The translations under genes and the position numbers were made by a program. 64,000 nucleotides of DNA from Malaya genurostris (Eukaryota; Arthropoda; Insecta; Diptera; Culicidae): contig NC_080571.1 in the NCBI RefSeq assembly GCF_030247185.1, forward strand, positions 107,777,128-107,841,127, in the 5' to 3' direction. Numbering within the stretch: the first letter of the stretch is position 1; each line of letters starts with the position of its first letter. The notes below the pieces were generated by a model, which searched no databases, was not told the DNA's origin, and saw only the letters and a list, made by a program, of their open reading frames with translations. Positions 11,587 through 22,409 of this stretch are shown here, one piece after another.

Positions 11587-11848
11587 CCCTTTTATACCTC
11601 GACAGGTACGAGAAGGCTATCACGAGTTTTCACCTGTGATACTCGTTGATACCAAATATTTCAGAAGACTTTAATTTTGAATTATTTTTGATTATTGCAT
11701 ACAACTGGAAATGTTACCATAAATTGATGATCATATTTCCGATGGCATGTAGTAAAAACTATTTTTATACGTTAGATACAACAAGAGATATTCACGATTA
11801 AAAACTTATCACTCTCTCAAAGGGTAAATTTTGAAAAGGCACCTTATA
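11587..11848. repeat. Dispersed repeat copy 2, left half (right half at 19161-19200)
   Basis: The sequence 'ctctcaaagggtaaattttgaaaaggcacc' stops at 11848 where a TIR element begins, and resumes at 19161 with 'tagtaaagtaagtcgtattcacgac', exactly as the uninterrupted copy at 29680-29760 reads in the opposite orientation. This shows the repeat was present before the TIR element. Confidence 0.7.
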
Positions 11849-12798
11849 CACGCAGAGAAATGGAGCTTGTTTAAAATAACAAATCAGTTAGTAGATTTTT
11901 AAATCTGATTCATGTTAATTTCAATCTAGAATATGGTTGTTTTAAACCATTTTCTCCCTTCAACATCAACAAAGATCTCTGTTCAATGTGAATAAATATT
12001 TTGGTCTTGCCAAACGAAAAAAATAATTGTTCCAGCTGATTTTATTCTTGAAATAATTCATCAATGTATTGCGTATCAACAAAAGCAGAGTTGATTTTAT
12101 TCGCAATATCTATGTTGATTCAAGTCTGCTTTATCTTTATGTGAAGAACAAAATTTATTCATTTTATCTGTTGTCTTGTTTGTGTAATTTTTTTTTTTAT
12201 TCAATATTATAGTATAATTTTAAGGCACACTGCTTAAGCTCTAAGATGCCAAGGGTATTTACTAATCTTAATTACGACTAACTTAAAACTAGAAAAGTAT
12301 CATTATGTAATGTAGCGGTAGCGTATTCTCGAGAAGCTATCGGTAGTGGCCGGTGAATTGAATATCGCATGAGGGTCTTCCATATGCCGTTGGCGAAGAT
12401 CCATGTTGGCCGCATCCTTCGGTCCGTGTGGGTCCGCGGGAAACACCCCCAGGCTACGAAGGCCCGGCGGGTGGCCCGCATGCTGGTTTTCGACTGGGGC
12501 GGCCTTCCGTGGACAATGATGGTGATGTTACGGAAGAGAATGAAAAAAAAGTAAATATTGTGGAAACGGGGTAAAAAGGGGATGTGGGAACAAAATGTTT
12601 GAAAACGATAAAGATCTAATTAGTTGCCATCGAGATGGTGAAGAGACAGGGAAGGGGTAACGAAAAAGTTAGTGACAAAAAAAGATCTTGTTAGTTCCAA
12701 TGAAGATGGTGGACAGGGACGGGGATCGAGAGAATCGGGCGGATGTTAGTGTCGAACCTGTAGGTGGAGTTTATACTTTCTGAGCGAGGGATAACACA

Positions 12799-15700
12799 TT
12801 ACACTTGTATATCAATGTGTTTAAGGTACTGGTATATGAGAAGCATATATAAACTATCCCGACTCGCCAACACATCCCGAACCGGAACCTCAGGCGGTCT
12901 ACCTCGGGGCCTAAGGGATTCCAGTAGCTTCGACCTGGCGTCACGATACTCTACGCACGACCACACGACATGCTCGATGTCCTGATAACCGTCGCCACAG
13001 GTGCAGAGACCGCTCTCCGCAAGCCCAACACGCCGGAGATGTGCGTTGAAGGTGTAGTGATTTGACATGAGCCGCGACATAACACGAATGAAATCGCGAC
13101 TCACGTTCATCCCCCTGAACCAAGGTTTCGTCGATACCCTAGGGATAATGGAATGTAGCCATCGTCCCAGTTCGCCATTGCTCCATGAAGTTTGCCAACT
13201 TTCGAGAGTTTTCTGACGAGAGATACTGAAAAATTCATTGAAGCAGATTGGTCTTTCATAAATATCACCTTCTAATGCGCCCACCTTAGCCAATGAGTCT
13301 GCCTTTTCATTGCCTGGAATGGAACAATGCGAAGGGACCCAGACTAACGATATTAAATAAGACCGTTCAGATAAAGTTCGCAAGTGTTCCCGTATTTTCC
13401 CCAGGAAATATGGGGGATACTTTCCTGGCTTCATTGCCCGGAGAGCTTCTATTGAGCTTAGACTGTCCGTGACAATGAAGTAATGGTCTTTGGGCAAGGT
13501 TTCAATGATCTCAAGGGTGTACTGAATAGCAGCTAATTCTGCGACGTAAACTGAAGCCGGATCATTGAGTTTGTGAGAAGCGGTGATGTTTTGATTGAAG
13601 ATGCCGAAGCCTGTGGACCTGTTGATGTTTGAACCGTCAGTGTAAAACACCTTTTCACAGTTGACTGTTCTAAATTTATTATAAAAAATATTTGGGGCCA
13701 CTTGAGGGCGCACGTGATCCGGGATTCCACGAATTTCTTCTCTCATGGATGTGTCGAAAAACACAGTAGAATCAGAAGTATCCAAGAAATGAGCACGATT
13801 GGAAACAAACGAAGAAGGATTAATATTCTGAGCCATGTAATCAAAATACAAGGACATAAAACGGGTCTGAGAATTGAGCTCGACAAGCCTTTCGAAGTTT
13901 TCAATCACCATCGGATTCAAGATGTCGCATCGGATTAGCAATCGATATGAGAGATCCCAGAATCGGTTTTTCAACGGTAAGACGCCCGCCAGCACTTCGA
14001 GACTCATCGTATGAGTCGACTGCATGCAACCTAAGGCAATACGCAAACAACGATACTGAATTCTTTCCAGCTTGATGAAATGAGTGTTCGCCGCGGATCG
14101 GAAGCAAAAGCATCCGTATTCCATCACGGACAATATCGTTGTTTGGTATAACCTGATCAGGTCTCCTGGGTGGGCACCCCACCATGATCCGGTTATTGTA
14201 CGAAGAAAATTGATTCTCTGTTGGCATTTTTGTTTCAGATACCTAATGTGACATCCCCAGGTGCCTTTGGAGTCGAACCAGACCCCGAGATATTTAAATG
14301 TGAAGACCTGAGCTATGGTTTCACCCCCTAGTTGAAGCTGTAATTGTGCTGGTTCTCGCTTCCTTGAAAATACAACCAGCTCAGTTTTCTCCGTAGAGAA
14401 CTCGATACCCATTTGAAGAGCCCATGTCGACAAGTTGTCGAGGGTATCTTGCAATGGTCCTTGGAGATCGGCAGCTTTGGGTCCTATAATGGACACAACG
14501 CTGTCGTCGGCAAGTTGTCTTAGCGTGCAAGATGTGTTGATACATTCATCAATGTTGTTCACGTAAAAGTTGTATAAAAGGGGGCTTAAGCATGAGCCCT
14601 GAGGAAGACCCATGTAACTGAATCGTATTGTCGACAAATCACCATGCGCGAAATACATGTATTTCTCGGACAACAGATTATACAAAAAGTTATTCAAAAT
14701 TGGTGAAAGACCATGCTGATGCAACTTCTCAGATAGGATGTTTATGGAAACTGAATCAAAAGCCCCCTTGATATCTAGGAAAACTGACGCCATTTGTTCT
14801 TTACGAGCAAATGCCATTTGAATTTCGGTTGAGAGCAACGCAAGACAATCGTTCGTTCCTTTGCCCCTGCGGAAGCCGAATTGTGTATCTGAAAGTAAGC
14901 CATTAGTCTCGACCCAATTGTCTAGACGAAACAGAATCATTTTTTCGAACAATTTCCGGATACAGGAAAGCATAGCAATCGGCCGATACGAATTGTGATC
15001 GCAGGCTGGTTTCCCTGGTTTTTGAATGGCGATAACTCTTACTCGTCTCCAGTCATGTGGGACAATATTATCCTCAAGAAGCCTATTGAATAAATTCAAT
15101 AAGCGCCTTTTGGCAGAGTCAGACAAATTTTTCAACAAGTTGAATTTGATTTTGTCTAACCCCGGAGCTTTATTGTTACACGATAAAAGCGCAAGTGAGA
15201 ACTCGACCATCGAAAAAGGTGTTTCGTTTCTGTTTGATGAAGCGACGCGCATGATTGTCTGTTCCGGAACAGAGTCAGGACATACTTTTTTAGCGAAATC
15301 GAATATCCAGCGGTTAGAATATTCCTCGCTTTCGTTTGTGGTGTTTTTGTTGCGCATTCGTCGGGCTGTGTTCCAAAGAGTGCTCATTGATGTTTCTCTC
15401 GATAATCCGTCTACGAATCGACGCCAATAACCGCTTTTCTTCGCTTTAATCAAGCTTTTCATTTTAGCGTCTAATGCCGCGTAGTTTCTGAAATTATCAG
15501 GTGTTCCGTTTTTCCTAAACTCGACAAATGATGAAGTTCTCTCCGCGTTTAATTCTGAGCACTCTTTGTCCCACCACGGGTTGGGGGGACGGATGTTAGT
15601 TTTCGCGCCGGGTACACGTTTCGTCTGAGCTTGAATCGCGGTGTCGAGAATCAAGCCAGCCAAAAACGTGTACTCTTCCTCCGGAGGAAGTTCTTGTGTT

Positions 15701-16479
15701 GTTTCTAGATTCTCAGATATCAAATTTGCGTAGCATTTCCAATCAATGTTTCGTGTGAGGTCATACGAAACATTGATTGTTTCCGATGGTCTTAATCCGG
15801 TGGCGATTGAAATTACGATAGGCAGATGATCGCTACCGTGGGGATCAGGGATTACCTTCCACGTGCAACCCAACCGTAGCGATGTCGAGCAAAGGGATAA
15901 GTCCAGCGCACTTGGTCTTGCTGGTGGTGCAGGAATTCGTGTCATTTCTCCCGTATTCAAGATTGTCATATTGAAGTTGTCGCAGATATCATGGATCATA
16001 GTTGATCTGTTATCGTCGTGAAGACAGCCCCATCCCGTACCGTGTGAGTTAAAGTCTCCTAAAACCAACGTCGGTGCGGGAAGAAGCTCTATGATATCAT
16101 TGAGCCGCCGATGCCCAACCGAGGCTCTTGGAGGAATGTAGATGGAAGCAATGCAAAGGTCCTTGCCTTTGATTGTAACATGACATGCGACAACTTCAAT
16201 ACCTGGTATCGAGGGGAGGTTAATGCGATAGAAAGAATAGCACTTTTTGATCCCCAAAAGTACTCCTCCATAGGAATCATCTCGATCCAGACGAATAATG
16301 TTAAAATCGTGGAAGTTTAAGGGTATTTCAGAAGTTAGCCAAGTTTCGCACAATGCAAATGCGTCACATTTCAGATTATTTACTAGAAATTTGAAAGGAT
16401 CTATTTTTGGGATGATACTTCTACAATTCCACTGTATAACAGTGATTGTATCCGTGACCTCGGTGGGTGTCTTAGCCAT
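12799..16479 (-). CDS. I-clade LINE ORF2: endonuclease, reverse transcriptase, RNase H
   Basis: This 1226-residue protein nicks the target and copies the element RNA into DNA. In order: an apurinic-type endonuclease (QWNCRS near residue 17, CETWL, LVLGDFNSHGTGW, SDHLPIVI); a reverse transcriptase (YRPIAMLSCIRKLFEKM, FGFRRGKGTNDCLA, FLDIKGAFDSV, GLPQGSCLSPLLYNFY and the catalytic LADD); an RNase H (FYTDGSN, ELAAIQYTLE, VTDSLSS, WVPSHCSIPGNEKAD); and a C-terminal cysteine-histidine motif (CTCGDGYQDIEHVVWSC). All catalytic motifs are present and no stop or frameshift is seen. The length fits I-clade ORF2. It follows ORF1 after 169 nt on the same strand, so both would come from one transcript. 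Confidence 0.95.
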   Translation of the reverse strand: MAKTPTEVTDTITVIQWNCRSIIPKIDPFKFLVNNLKCDAFALCETWLTSEIPLNFHDFNIIRLDRDDSYGGVLLGIKKCYSFYRINLPSIPGIEVVACHVTIKGKDLCIASIYIPPRASVGHRRLNDIIELLPAPTLVLGDFNSHGTGWGCLHDDNRSTMIHDICDNFNMTILNTGEMTRIPAPPARPSALDLSLCSTSLRLGCTWKVIPDPHGSDHLPIVISIATGLRPSETINVSYDLTRNIDWKCYANLISENLETTQELPPEEEYTFLAGLILDTAIQAQTKRVPGAKTNIRPPNPWWDKECSELNAERTSSFVEFRKNGTPDNFRNYAALDAKMKSLIKAKKSGYWRRFVDGLSRETSMSTLWNTARRMRNKNTTNESEEYSNRWIFDFAKKVCPDSVPEQTIMRVASSNRNETPFSMVEFSLALLSCNNKAPGLDKIKFNLLKNLSDSAKRRLLNLFNRLLEDNIVPHDWRRVRVIAIQKPGKPACDHNSYRPIAMLSCIRKLFEKMILFRLDNWVETNGLLSDTQFGFRRGKGTNDCLALLSTEIQMAFARKEQMASVFLDIKGAFDSVSINILSEKLHQHGLSPILNNFLYNLLSEKYMYFAHGDLSTIRFSYMGLPQGSCLSPLLYNFYVNNIDECINTSCTLRQLADDSVVSIIGPKAADLQGPLQDTLDNLSTWALQMGIEFSTEKTELVVFSRKREPAQLQLQLGGETIAQVFTFKYLGVWFDSKGTWGCHIRYLKQKCQQRINFLRTITGSWWGAHPGDLIRLYQTTILSVMEYGCFCFRSAANTHFIKLERIQYRCLRIALGCMQSTHTMSLEVLAGVLPLKNRFWDLSYRLLIRCDILNPMVIENFERLVELNSQTRFMSLYFDYMAQNINPSSFVSNRAHFLDTSDSTVFFDTSMREEIRGIPDHVRPQVAPNIFYNKFRTVNCEKVFYTDGSNINRSTGFGIFNQNITASHKLNDPASVYVAELAAIQYTLEIIETLPKDHYFIVTDSLSSIEALRAMKPGKYPPYFLGKIREHLRTLSERSYLISLVWVPSHCSIPGNEKADSLAKVGALEGDIYERPICFNEFFSISRQKTLESWQTSWSNGELGRWLHSIIPRVSTKPWFRGMNVSRDFIRVMSRLMSNHYTFNAHLRRVGLAESGLCTCGDGYQDIEHVVWSCVEYRDARSKLLESLRPRGRPPEVPVRDVLASRDSLYMLLIYQYLKHIDIQV

Positions 16480-16648
16480 CGAAGGATACGATCGCTGAAA
16501 GAAGGGGCCATTTTGCAGTCAACTGCTTCAAGAATGTTTTAACTGTAGGAATAAAAGCCATTACCAGGCTTTTAAGAGGTTAAGAAATATTGAAAGTAGA
16601 CATGATCCAGTCCACAATATCAGAGAATTTAACAAACCCAGAATTTGG

Positions 16649-17791
16649 TTAATTTTCTGACTGATCTTTAGGGACTTTCGGGGGTTTTGTAGTCCCAGGA
16701 AGTGATGGAAATTCTTGCTCGGAATTTAATTTTCCAAGGCCTGGAGCTTTTTTCTCTGGTTTTTTGCCATCACTACCAGTTGTTGTAATTTTTCGGAACC
16801 CATCAGAGGACATCTTCGAACCCTTACTAGGGAGCTTTTGAGAAGATTTATTTCTTCTCTTTCTAATTGATGAGCTATGAGGGACAGCCGAAGATGTACC
16901 TTCGAGGGGGTCATCATATTCCCTCTCGTCAGTTGACAAGTAAGCGTAAGGATTTTCGGTAGGTGGCGTAGCACATTTCAACATTTCTGCAAAAGAGCGT
17001 TTGGAATGTTGCTTGAGTGAACGCTTCATTTTATCCTTACGCAATTTGTACACGGGACAATCAGAGAGGTCATGCGGCCCCTCCTTACAGTAGAGACACT
17101 TTTCATTGTCTCCACTGCAGGAGTTATCCGCATGACTCCCTCCACACTTTATACACCTGGATTTATTGCAACAATGGGATGCTGTATGTCCCAATTGTTT
17201 GCAATTGGTGCAGTTCATGACCCGCGGCACAAAAAGACGAACAGGTAAACGGAGTCGGTCCAGGAGGACGTAATTAGGCAAAGCCGAGCCAGCGAAAGTC
17301 ACCCGATACGAGTCTGATGGGATATAGGACTTAGTCCCATCCTCAGCGGTTGATACTGAACGCAATTGCTTGCAGTCCAGTATCTTAACGTTCTTGAGTA
17401 GGGGGTTTTTAAAACCGCCTGCCCCATGCTTAAGAACGTCCTCGCAAGTCAGACTCGGATCGGTGATCACGCCGTCTATCTCGACTTCGCGAGCTGGTAC
17501 GTATACGCGATACTCCCGCGTGAAATGCTCACTTCGAACGATCTCATTAGTCTGTTTTGCACTGGCTAACAAGACCCTAAGCTTGTCCGGGCGTACTTTC
17601 TCAATTTTTTTTACAGTATTGTATCGCGAGGACAGGTCATTAGAAAGTCTTAGAAGGTTCAATTTTTTACCGTTGGCTTTGGTCCGGATGTAAACCGCAT
17701 CGGGATAGCTTCTAATGCGAGATTTATTGCCATCAGAAGCATCCATTTGATCATTTAGGGGAAGGTCAGGCAATTCTGTGCCTTTTGTCAT
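16649..17791 (-). CDS. I-clade LINE ORF1: nucleic-acid-binding protein
   Basis: 380 residues. Gag-like ORF1 proteins coat LINE RNA into particles. Three CCHC-type knuckles lie around residues 195-255: CTNCKQLGHTASHC, CIKCGGSHADNSC and CLYCKEGPHDLSDC. The N-terminal half (residues 30-190) has an RNA-recognition-like region typical of I-clade ORF1 by position, and the C-terminal third is basic and serine-rich (SSIRKRRNKSSQK). The ATG at 17791 is the first in frame after the 5' UTR. The frame is intact. Confidence 0.92.
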   Translation of the reverse strand: MTKGTELPDLPLNDQMDASDGNKSRIRSYPDAVYIRTKANGKKLNLLRLSNDLSSRYNTVKKIEKVRPDKLRVLLASAKQTNEIVRSEHFTREYRVYVPAREVEIDGVITDPSLTCEDVLKHGAGGFKNPLLKNVKILDCKQLRSVSTAEDGTKSYIPSDSYRVTFAGSALPNYVLLDRLRLPVRLFVPRVMNCTNCKQLGHTASHCCNKSRCIKCGGSHADNSCSGDNEKCLYCKEGPHDLSDCPVYKLRKDKMKRSLKQHSKRSFAEMLKCATPPTENPYAYLSTDEREYDDPLEGTSSAVPHSSSIRKRRNKSSQKLPSKGSKMSSDGFRKITTTGSDGKKPEKKAPGLGKLNSEQEFPSLPGTTKPPKVPKDQSEN

Positions 17792-18265
17792 GGCACGGAA
17801 ATGTGTCCGTGCGGGTAAATATTAGGGGCAATAAAAATCTAATGGTACTGAACAACAGGGAAAAGAAAAAAAATACTTAGCTTTAGCTCTCGAAGGGTGA
17901 TCGGCCGACAAGGCCCGGTCCTAGGCAACCGGTGAATATTCCAGTTCAATAAAGTGCAAAAAACCTCTTTGAGGAAAAAGCACTTTGTTTTTAGTCTCTC
18001 ACTACACTGTCCAATGAAACCAATCTTTTTATCACTATATATATTTATCACTGTTTCTAATGTACAACGATATATACGCAGCGCCCAGCGCTGGCGCTGG
18101 CTAACGGTACCACACGCAGTGCTGCTTTACACAAGCTCACAGTCGGCCTTGAGAACGGATTAATTAGAACTATCACTCGACCGCACTGATGCACACAATA
18201 GAATACGGAATGACCTTGATAACGGAATAAAACAATTCACCACGCGATTGGAGAAAGCAGAATTT

Positions 18266-18300
18266 ACGTCCGATCGATCCGATAGTCACGGCACGAATGA
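18266..18300 (-). promoter_or_regulatory. Internal Inr + DPE promoter of the I-clade element
   Basis: On the minus strand an initiator TCATTC is at 18300-18295 with A+1 at 18298, and GGACGT is at 18271-18266. This places a downstream promoter element exactly at +28 to +33, the spacing required for TATA-less Inr/DPE promoters, which Drosophila I and jockey elements use. It lies within four bases of the element's 5' end. Confidence 0.65.
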
Positions 18301-19414
18301 TGTTGTTTGTGTAATGATACAACCAAGTTTATTGTTCAAAAGAACCGTATCAGTCCTATTTCTTATAAACCAGAGTCGTTTTTTTCAGTCGTGAATAAAC
18401 AGAAAAGTTTTTTACGCGTTTCAAAAGTAAAATTTTATCTGCTTATATATTTTTCATCGGGCTTTTCATCAATCCAAGCGTAAGTATTGATAGTTAATAA
18501 TATTAGAAACTGCAATAATACGTATTCTTAACAACATATATTTGATGCAGGTTATTTCTATCTTCACCGGAAGGGCACCGGGAAAGGGTATAAAAAGTAA
18601 TATTGGATTGATTGTGGTATGTAGATAAATATTATAAAAGTATAGAATATAAATGTAATTGGAATTCCTTACAAATATATAAATTGAAGAAAAATGTACC
18701 AAAAACAAGCCTTCAAATTATTTCGGAAGAAATCATTTTACTCGTAAAAACAAAACAAAATGAATATTTTTTACAAACAAAAGCTTAAGTTGAAATACTA
18801 ATCATTTCAAGTTGATATCTTATCATTTATTTCAACTGCCAAGTTTATAAATTCAAAACACTATAAATATTACCTTTATCCAAAATTAGTTCATTTTAAA
18901 CTGATTTTGCAAGTTGAATTTACTATGAAATTGTTTGTCAACAAATTGACAGGAACGCACAAGTAAAATATTTGTTGGTATTAACAAAATATTTATAGAA
19001 ACAAACTAATCCACTGAGCAAAATCAAATACCTAGTTTTGTTGTTTCAAGCAACAATATTTGCTATATTAAACAAATTTTTCTTTTGTCACTATTTCAAC
19101 AAAATAAATCGTTACGTGAAACCCAGATTTAGTTACATTTACAATATTTTTCTCTGCGTGTAGTAAAGTAAGTCGTATTCACGACAAAAAAAAACGATGA
19201 GTTTGGTATTTGAATTTTATCACTCGAGTAGCACATATAATTGGTACAGTAAATCCGCATAAAAAGAATTATATAAAACTACAGTTAAATTCAATCAGAA
19301 TAAGGAACTCATGGAAATTCGGAAAGAACGCTAAAATGAGCAAACCATGTTTCATTTGCAAAATGAGAAACTTTTTCGTTTTATTCATATATCCAGAAAA
19401 AAATTATTGTGATA

Positions 19415-19420
19415 TTTATT
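19415..19420 (-). promoter_or_regulatory. Poly(A) signal of IR copy 2
   Basis: AATAAA on the minus strand, 38 nt beyond the stop codon. Confidence 0.6.
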
Positions 19421-19458
19421 CCCAGTTTCCATATCCAGATGTTCTCCAGTAGTTAAAC

Positions 19459-21613
19459 TTATTTTAAACTTGAAATTTTGAACACATTTGCCCCACCTGA
19501 GAGCTTGCGTTTTTTGTAATATTCCATTAGCAATTCGCCAATAAACACTAATATCGCACTCACTATTCCGGCACCAAGAAGCATGAAGGAGCCTAACATA
19601 TCGTTACAATTCATTGGAGTTGGCGGAATCTGCTCTCTGTCTCGTGAATGTAAAATCGTAGTTTGCACACCGAAATTCATGATTTGTTGCGCCACTATGG
19701 GTTCCTGATAAGAACGAACACCGGATTCCACAATACGAAGAATCAAATCCGACAATTGTTCCCGCAGGGGCCATGTCTTAGTGGTCATGGACACTTCGTA
19801 GTCATGATACAGATCCTCCTTCATCAACCGGTACAAAACGACATTTTCGTCGGTTATGAAATCTCCTATCATGTTATATCCATAATTTAGCCTGCTGACA
19901 CCGATAGCAACGCGTCCTTCGTCGGCTATGTCCTTTATTTCCGGCATAAGATGAATTCTGAAATTATCTTTTATTTTTCGCAGATAAGCCTGCAGATGAA
20001 ACCAAAATATTAAATGACATCATGATACTTTATAAAATACTCGTTCTTACATTGAATGGATTCTGTAAGGAATGAACCCATGCCTCGTGGGTTTGAATCC
20101 AGATTATATCCCTTTCGGCCAAATCCTGCAAAGTATCAATCGGAGGTTCGAACGGCGGAAATGTTCTCAAGCTTGCATTCTTTCCAGCAAAAATGTTTCC
20201 TAAATTGATGGCAAATATCAGTAGGGCAATTGAGAGTACACTTTGTGAAACCGAGTTGTGTAGAATTTCCGCTGCTTGGAACAAGACTATGGCCCAAACG
20301 TTCAATGCATTCCAAGCTACACCTTTTACTTCACAACCAGGATCGACATGTGAAATGAAAAGGTACATGGCTGAGCAACAGATAATGCAAACTGCAACAA
20401 AAATCCAAACGTCTACTGCGAAAACAAAGCCAATAATTTGCCACGAAGGAATCATACTGTGAAAGAGAATACAGATAAGAGATGCGTTCATCTATACTTA
20501 GATCATTTTCGTACTTACTGGGGTCGTGGAGCAATACATGATATCCCCACTTTACGAATAGGAGACGAGAATCCCAAGTGCCAGTGAGCGTTTTCCCAAA
20601 GTAGAAGCGAACCCACTCCAACGTCTGCTCGGCGTTCGTAGACTGTACCGATGATACCATCCCCGGTTCCATTTTCGAAAATCATACCCCATTGTCCCTC
20701 TTGATCTGAAATGAACATTTACCTCGACAAATAAGAAGGTTTCGAAGTGATAACTACTCAAAACGTACCAATAGCAATATCCCAGGTGCAATTATGTTTG
20801 CGACAAAATTCCACCATTATTAAACCACCCATTCCATTGATCTTAACCGTTTGATTCTTGTATTTGGCCATCCATTGATCGCCGGAAATTGGAGTATACA
20901 CGAAATGAGGGATTATTCGAAAGCTTGCCAATCGATACATTTTGCGATTCAAGTTCCTCGTTTTGTCCGGAAATAGGTTTTCTTCAAGTGAAAATGATTC
21001 GTTGTTCATTGAGAAGGTGTCCAGCAGGATCAAATCTTCTGCTTCTTCTGTAGATGACACAAAACGATGAGTCAATAGTGAAATTTGATCCGTTCCGATT
21101 TCTAGTATTAGAACTAGAGGTATTTCCGTTAACAGCACCGGATGTTTACGAATGATGTCCAAGTTATCCCGATCATCCACCACGAACGGATCTTGTACGA
21201 TGATAACCGGTTTGATGGGATTCTTGTATGTGGCCTTATCGTGACTTGTAATGAACGTACTCAAAAAAGTTACTGCGGTTTTTCCATCCATTACAAAAGA
21301 ATCACAACCCAGATCAATGCCTTTTATCAAACGTTGATTGTAGTCATGTTCTTCAGAATCTTCCATTTCCAGTAAAACAACTGCATGGTTATCCGTTATT
21401 GACAAACTACGAAGAAACGCAGAGCCATTTACGCTTAACAGAATACAGGTGGCGTAGACTTCCAACAAGTAGTTCGAAACTAATAAAATAAACAAGTATT
21501 ATATCAGAACCAAAAATTTGTTCACTTATACCATACTCACAAATATGATCGAACAATTGATTCACTACCGCCTCAAGCCTTAAGTTGAGTAACAGTAACT
21601 CCGATTGATCCAT
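19459..21613 (-). CDS. Divergent ionotropic receptor, copy 2 (complete, 5 exons)
   Basis: Exons are 21613-21541, 21479-20769, 20705-20519, 20456-20051 and 19989-19459 (1908 nt, 635 aa), all with GT/AG junctions and a continuous frame. Exons 1-2 encode the extracellular N-terminal region (starts MDQSELLLL). Exons 2-3 encode the S1 ligand lobe (INGMGGLIMVEF, GTGDGIIGTVYERRADV). Exon 4 has the first membrane helix (QIIGFVFAVDVWIFVAVCI), a pore-loop region (WNALNVWAIVLFQAAE) and a second helix (SVLSIALLIFAINLGNIF). Exon 5 has the S2 lobe and a last helix (LLGAGIVSAILVFIGELLM) before a short basic tail. This is the IR architecture: a chemosensory cation channel in the dendritic membrane. Its ligand is unknown. 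It is a tandem duplicate of the gene at 1-988, and a divergent tuning IR by appearance, not a co-receptor. Confidence 0.92.
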
Positions 21614-21619
21614 TTTGCA

Positions 21620-21651
21620 AACTGACCAATTCGAGATTTGCTATTTATATA
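21620..21651 (-). promoter_or_regulatory. Core promoter of IR copy 2 (TATA + Inr)
   Basis: TATATAAA at 21651-21644 and initiator TCAGTT at 21625-21620 (A+1 at 21623) on the minus strand. The TATA box starts 28 nt upstream of +1 and the ATG is 10 nt downstream. The same arrangement upstream of copy 1 shows it was duplicated with the gene. Confidence 0.65.
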
Positions 21652-22409
21652 AGACTTGAACTTAGGTACCAAAACATGGAGACAGCCAAACCAAATATTT
21701 ACCAAGTAATTGGTTCCGCGAATTAAGCATCGATACTGATGGTACGTGGGTATTATATCTGCTAAGTATCGCGAAAACGAAGCAGGATAGTTTATGTTTG
21801 AAATTAATTTTTCCATTAAGTCGTTACATGCTAAATGTTTGTTGGTTTTTATAATACCCTTTTCTTCTAATCGAAATTCTATCATTTCACCACAATTGTG
21901 TTTGAATATCAAATAAAGGGTGTTTTGTACCAACAATTGGTCAACTTCAGGTCAAGGAAGAGAATCGGTAGCAGGAAGCCACCAAAAAAGCCGTCAAGAG
22001 TGGCTAGCTGTTTCAAGTGAAACCCCAATCTGTCCATCCAAGATGTCGCAAGCCATTCGTTTCCGGTAATGTAAATTTAAATATGCAACGAATATACACG
22101 GAAACTGCAATTCGAACTTGGTAAACACATTTTTATGATTTTTGTTATTCAATACTCTCTACGGGTTCCTAATTTAAACACTCCAATAAAATGGCAAAAA
22201 GATGCCAAATTTCCTACACCAACACGCTGATAATAATCGCATAATATATTCAAGTCGTAATAATTTTTTTAGTTCCTAACTTGACAGTATGTCGAAACAC
22301 TCTCTCAGCGGTTTCTCGGACGGTAGACAATCTGTCCCTCAATTGTTCTATGTTGTGAGGAGCTGGCATCTTACCATTCCCATCAAAATGTAATGTAGCT
22401 GTATACAGC
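21652..22409. other. Intergenic upstream of IR copy 2
   Basis: A 118-codon open frame on the minus strand (21936-21580) overlaps the IR promoter and exon 1 in another frame and has no motif. A short minus-strand stretch near 22375-22280 reads IEQLRDRLSTVRETAERVF, which vaguely resembles the end of a retrotransposon integrase, but it is too short to assign. Confidence 0.35.

Larger units (their letters stand above)
12189..18302 (-). mobile_element. I-clade non-LTR retrotransposon (MosquI-like), full length
   Basis: Both ends can be set by a 13-bp target duplication, TTGTTTGTGTAAT, at 12176-12188 and 18303-18315. The 6.1-kb minus-strand element has a 5' UTR of about 510 nt with an internal promoter, ORF1 (17791-16649), a 169-nt gap, ORF2 (16479-12799), a 3' UTR of about 610 nt and a short A-rich tail (11 A in a row at 12199-12189). 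Three zinc knuckles in ORF1 and an RNase H in ORF2 place it in the I clade, which includes the MosquI elements of Aedes. Both ORFs are open from start to stop, so this copy may be competent for movement. Two decayed relatives are at 37525-39570 and 63248-64000. Confidence 0.93.
11849..19160. mobile_element. TIR element (CACGCAGAGAAA family), split by the I-clade LINE
   Basis: The left end CACGCAGAGAAA (11849-11860) and right end TTTCTCTGCGTG (19149-19160) are perfect inverted repeats flanked by TA at 11847-11848 and 19161-19162. Without the LINE at 12189-18302 and one target duplication the element is about 1.2 kb. The remaining arms (11849-12188 and 18316-19160) are AT-rich and carry no transposase. 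Size and TA target resemble the CACGGAA family elsewhere in the window, but the ends differ. Confidence 0.8.

Noticed and set aside
21580..21936. 118-codon minus-strand frame upstream of IR copy 2
   Set aside because: It runs through the TATA box and initiator of the IR gene and overlaps exon 1 in another frame; copy 1 has no equivalent.
22280..22375. Possible Ty3/gypsy or BEL integrase fragment (IEQLRDRLSTVRETAERVF)
   Set aside because: About 30 residues only, no catalytic motif or LTR nearby; too weak to annotate.
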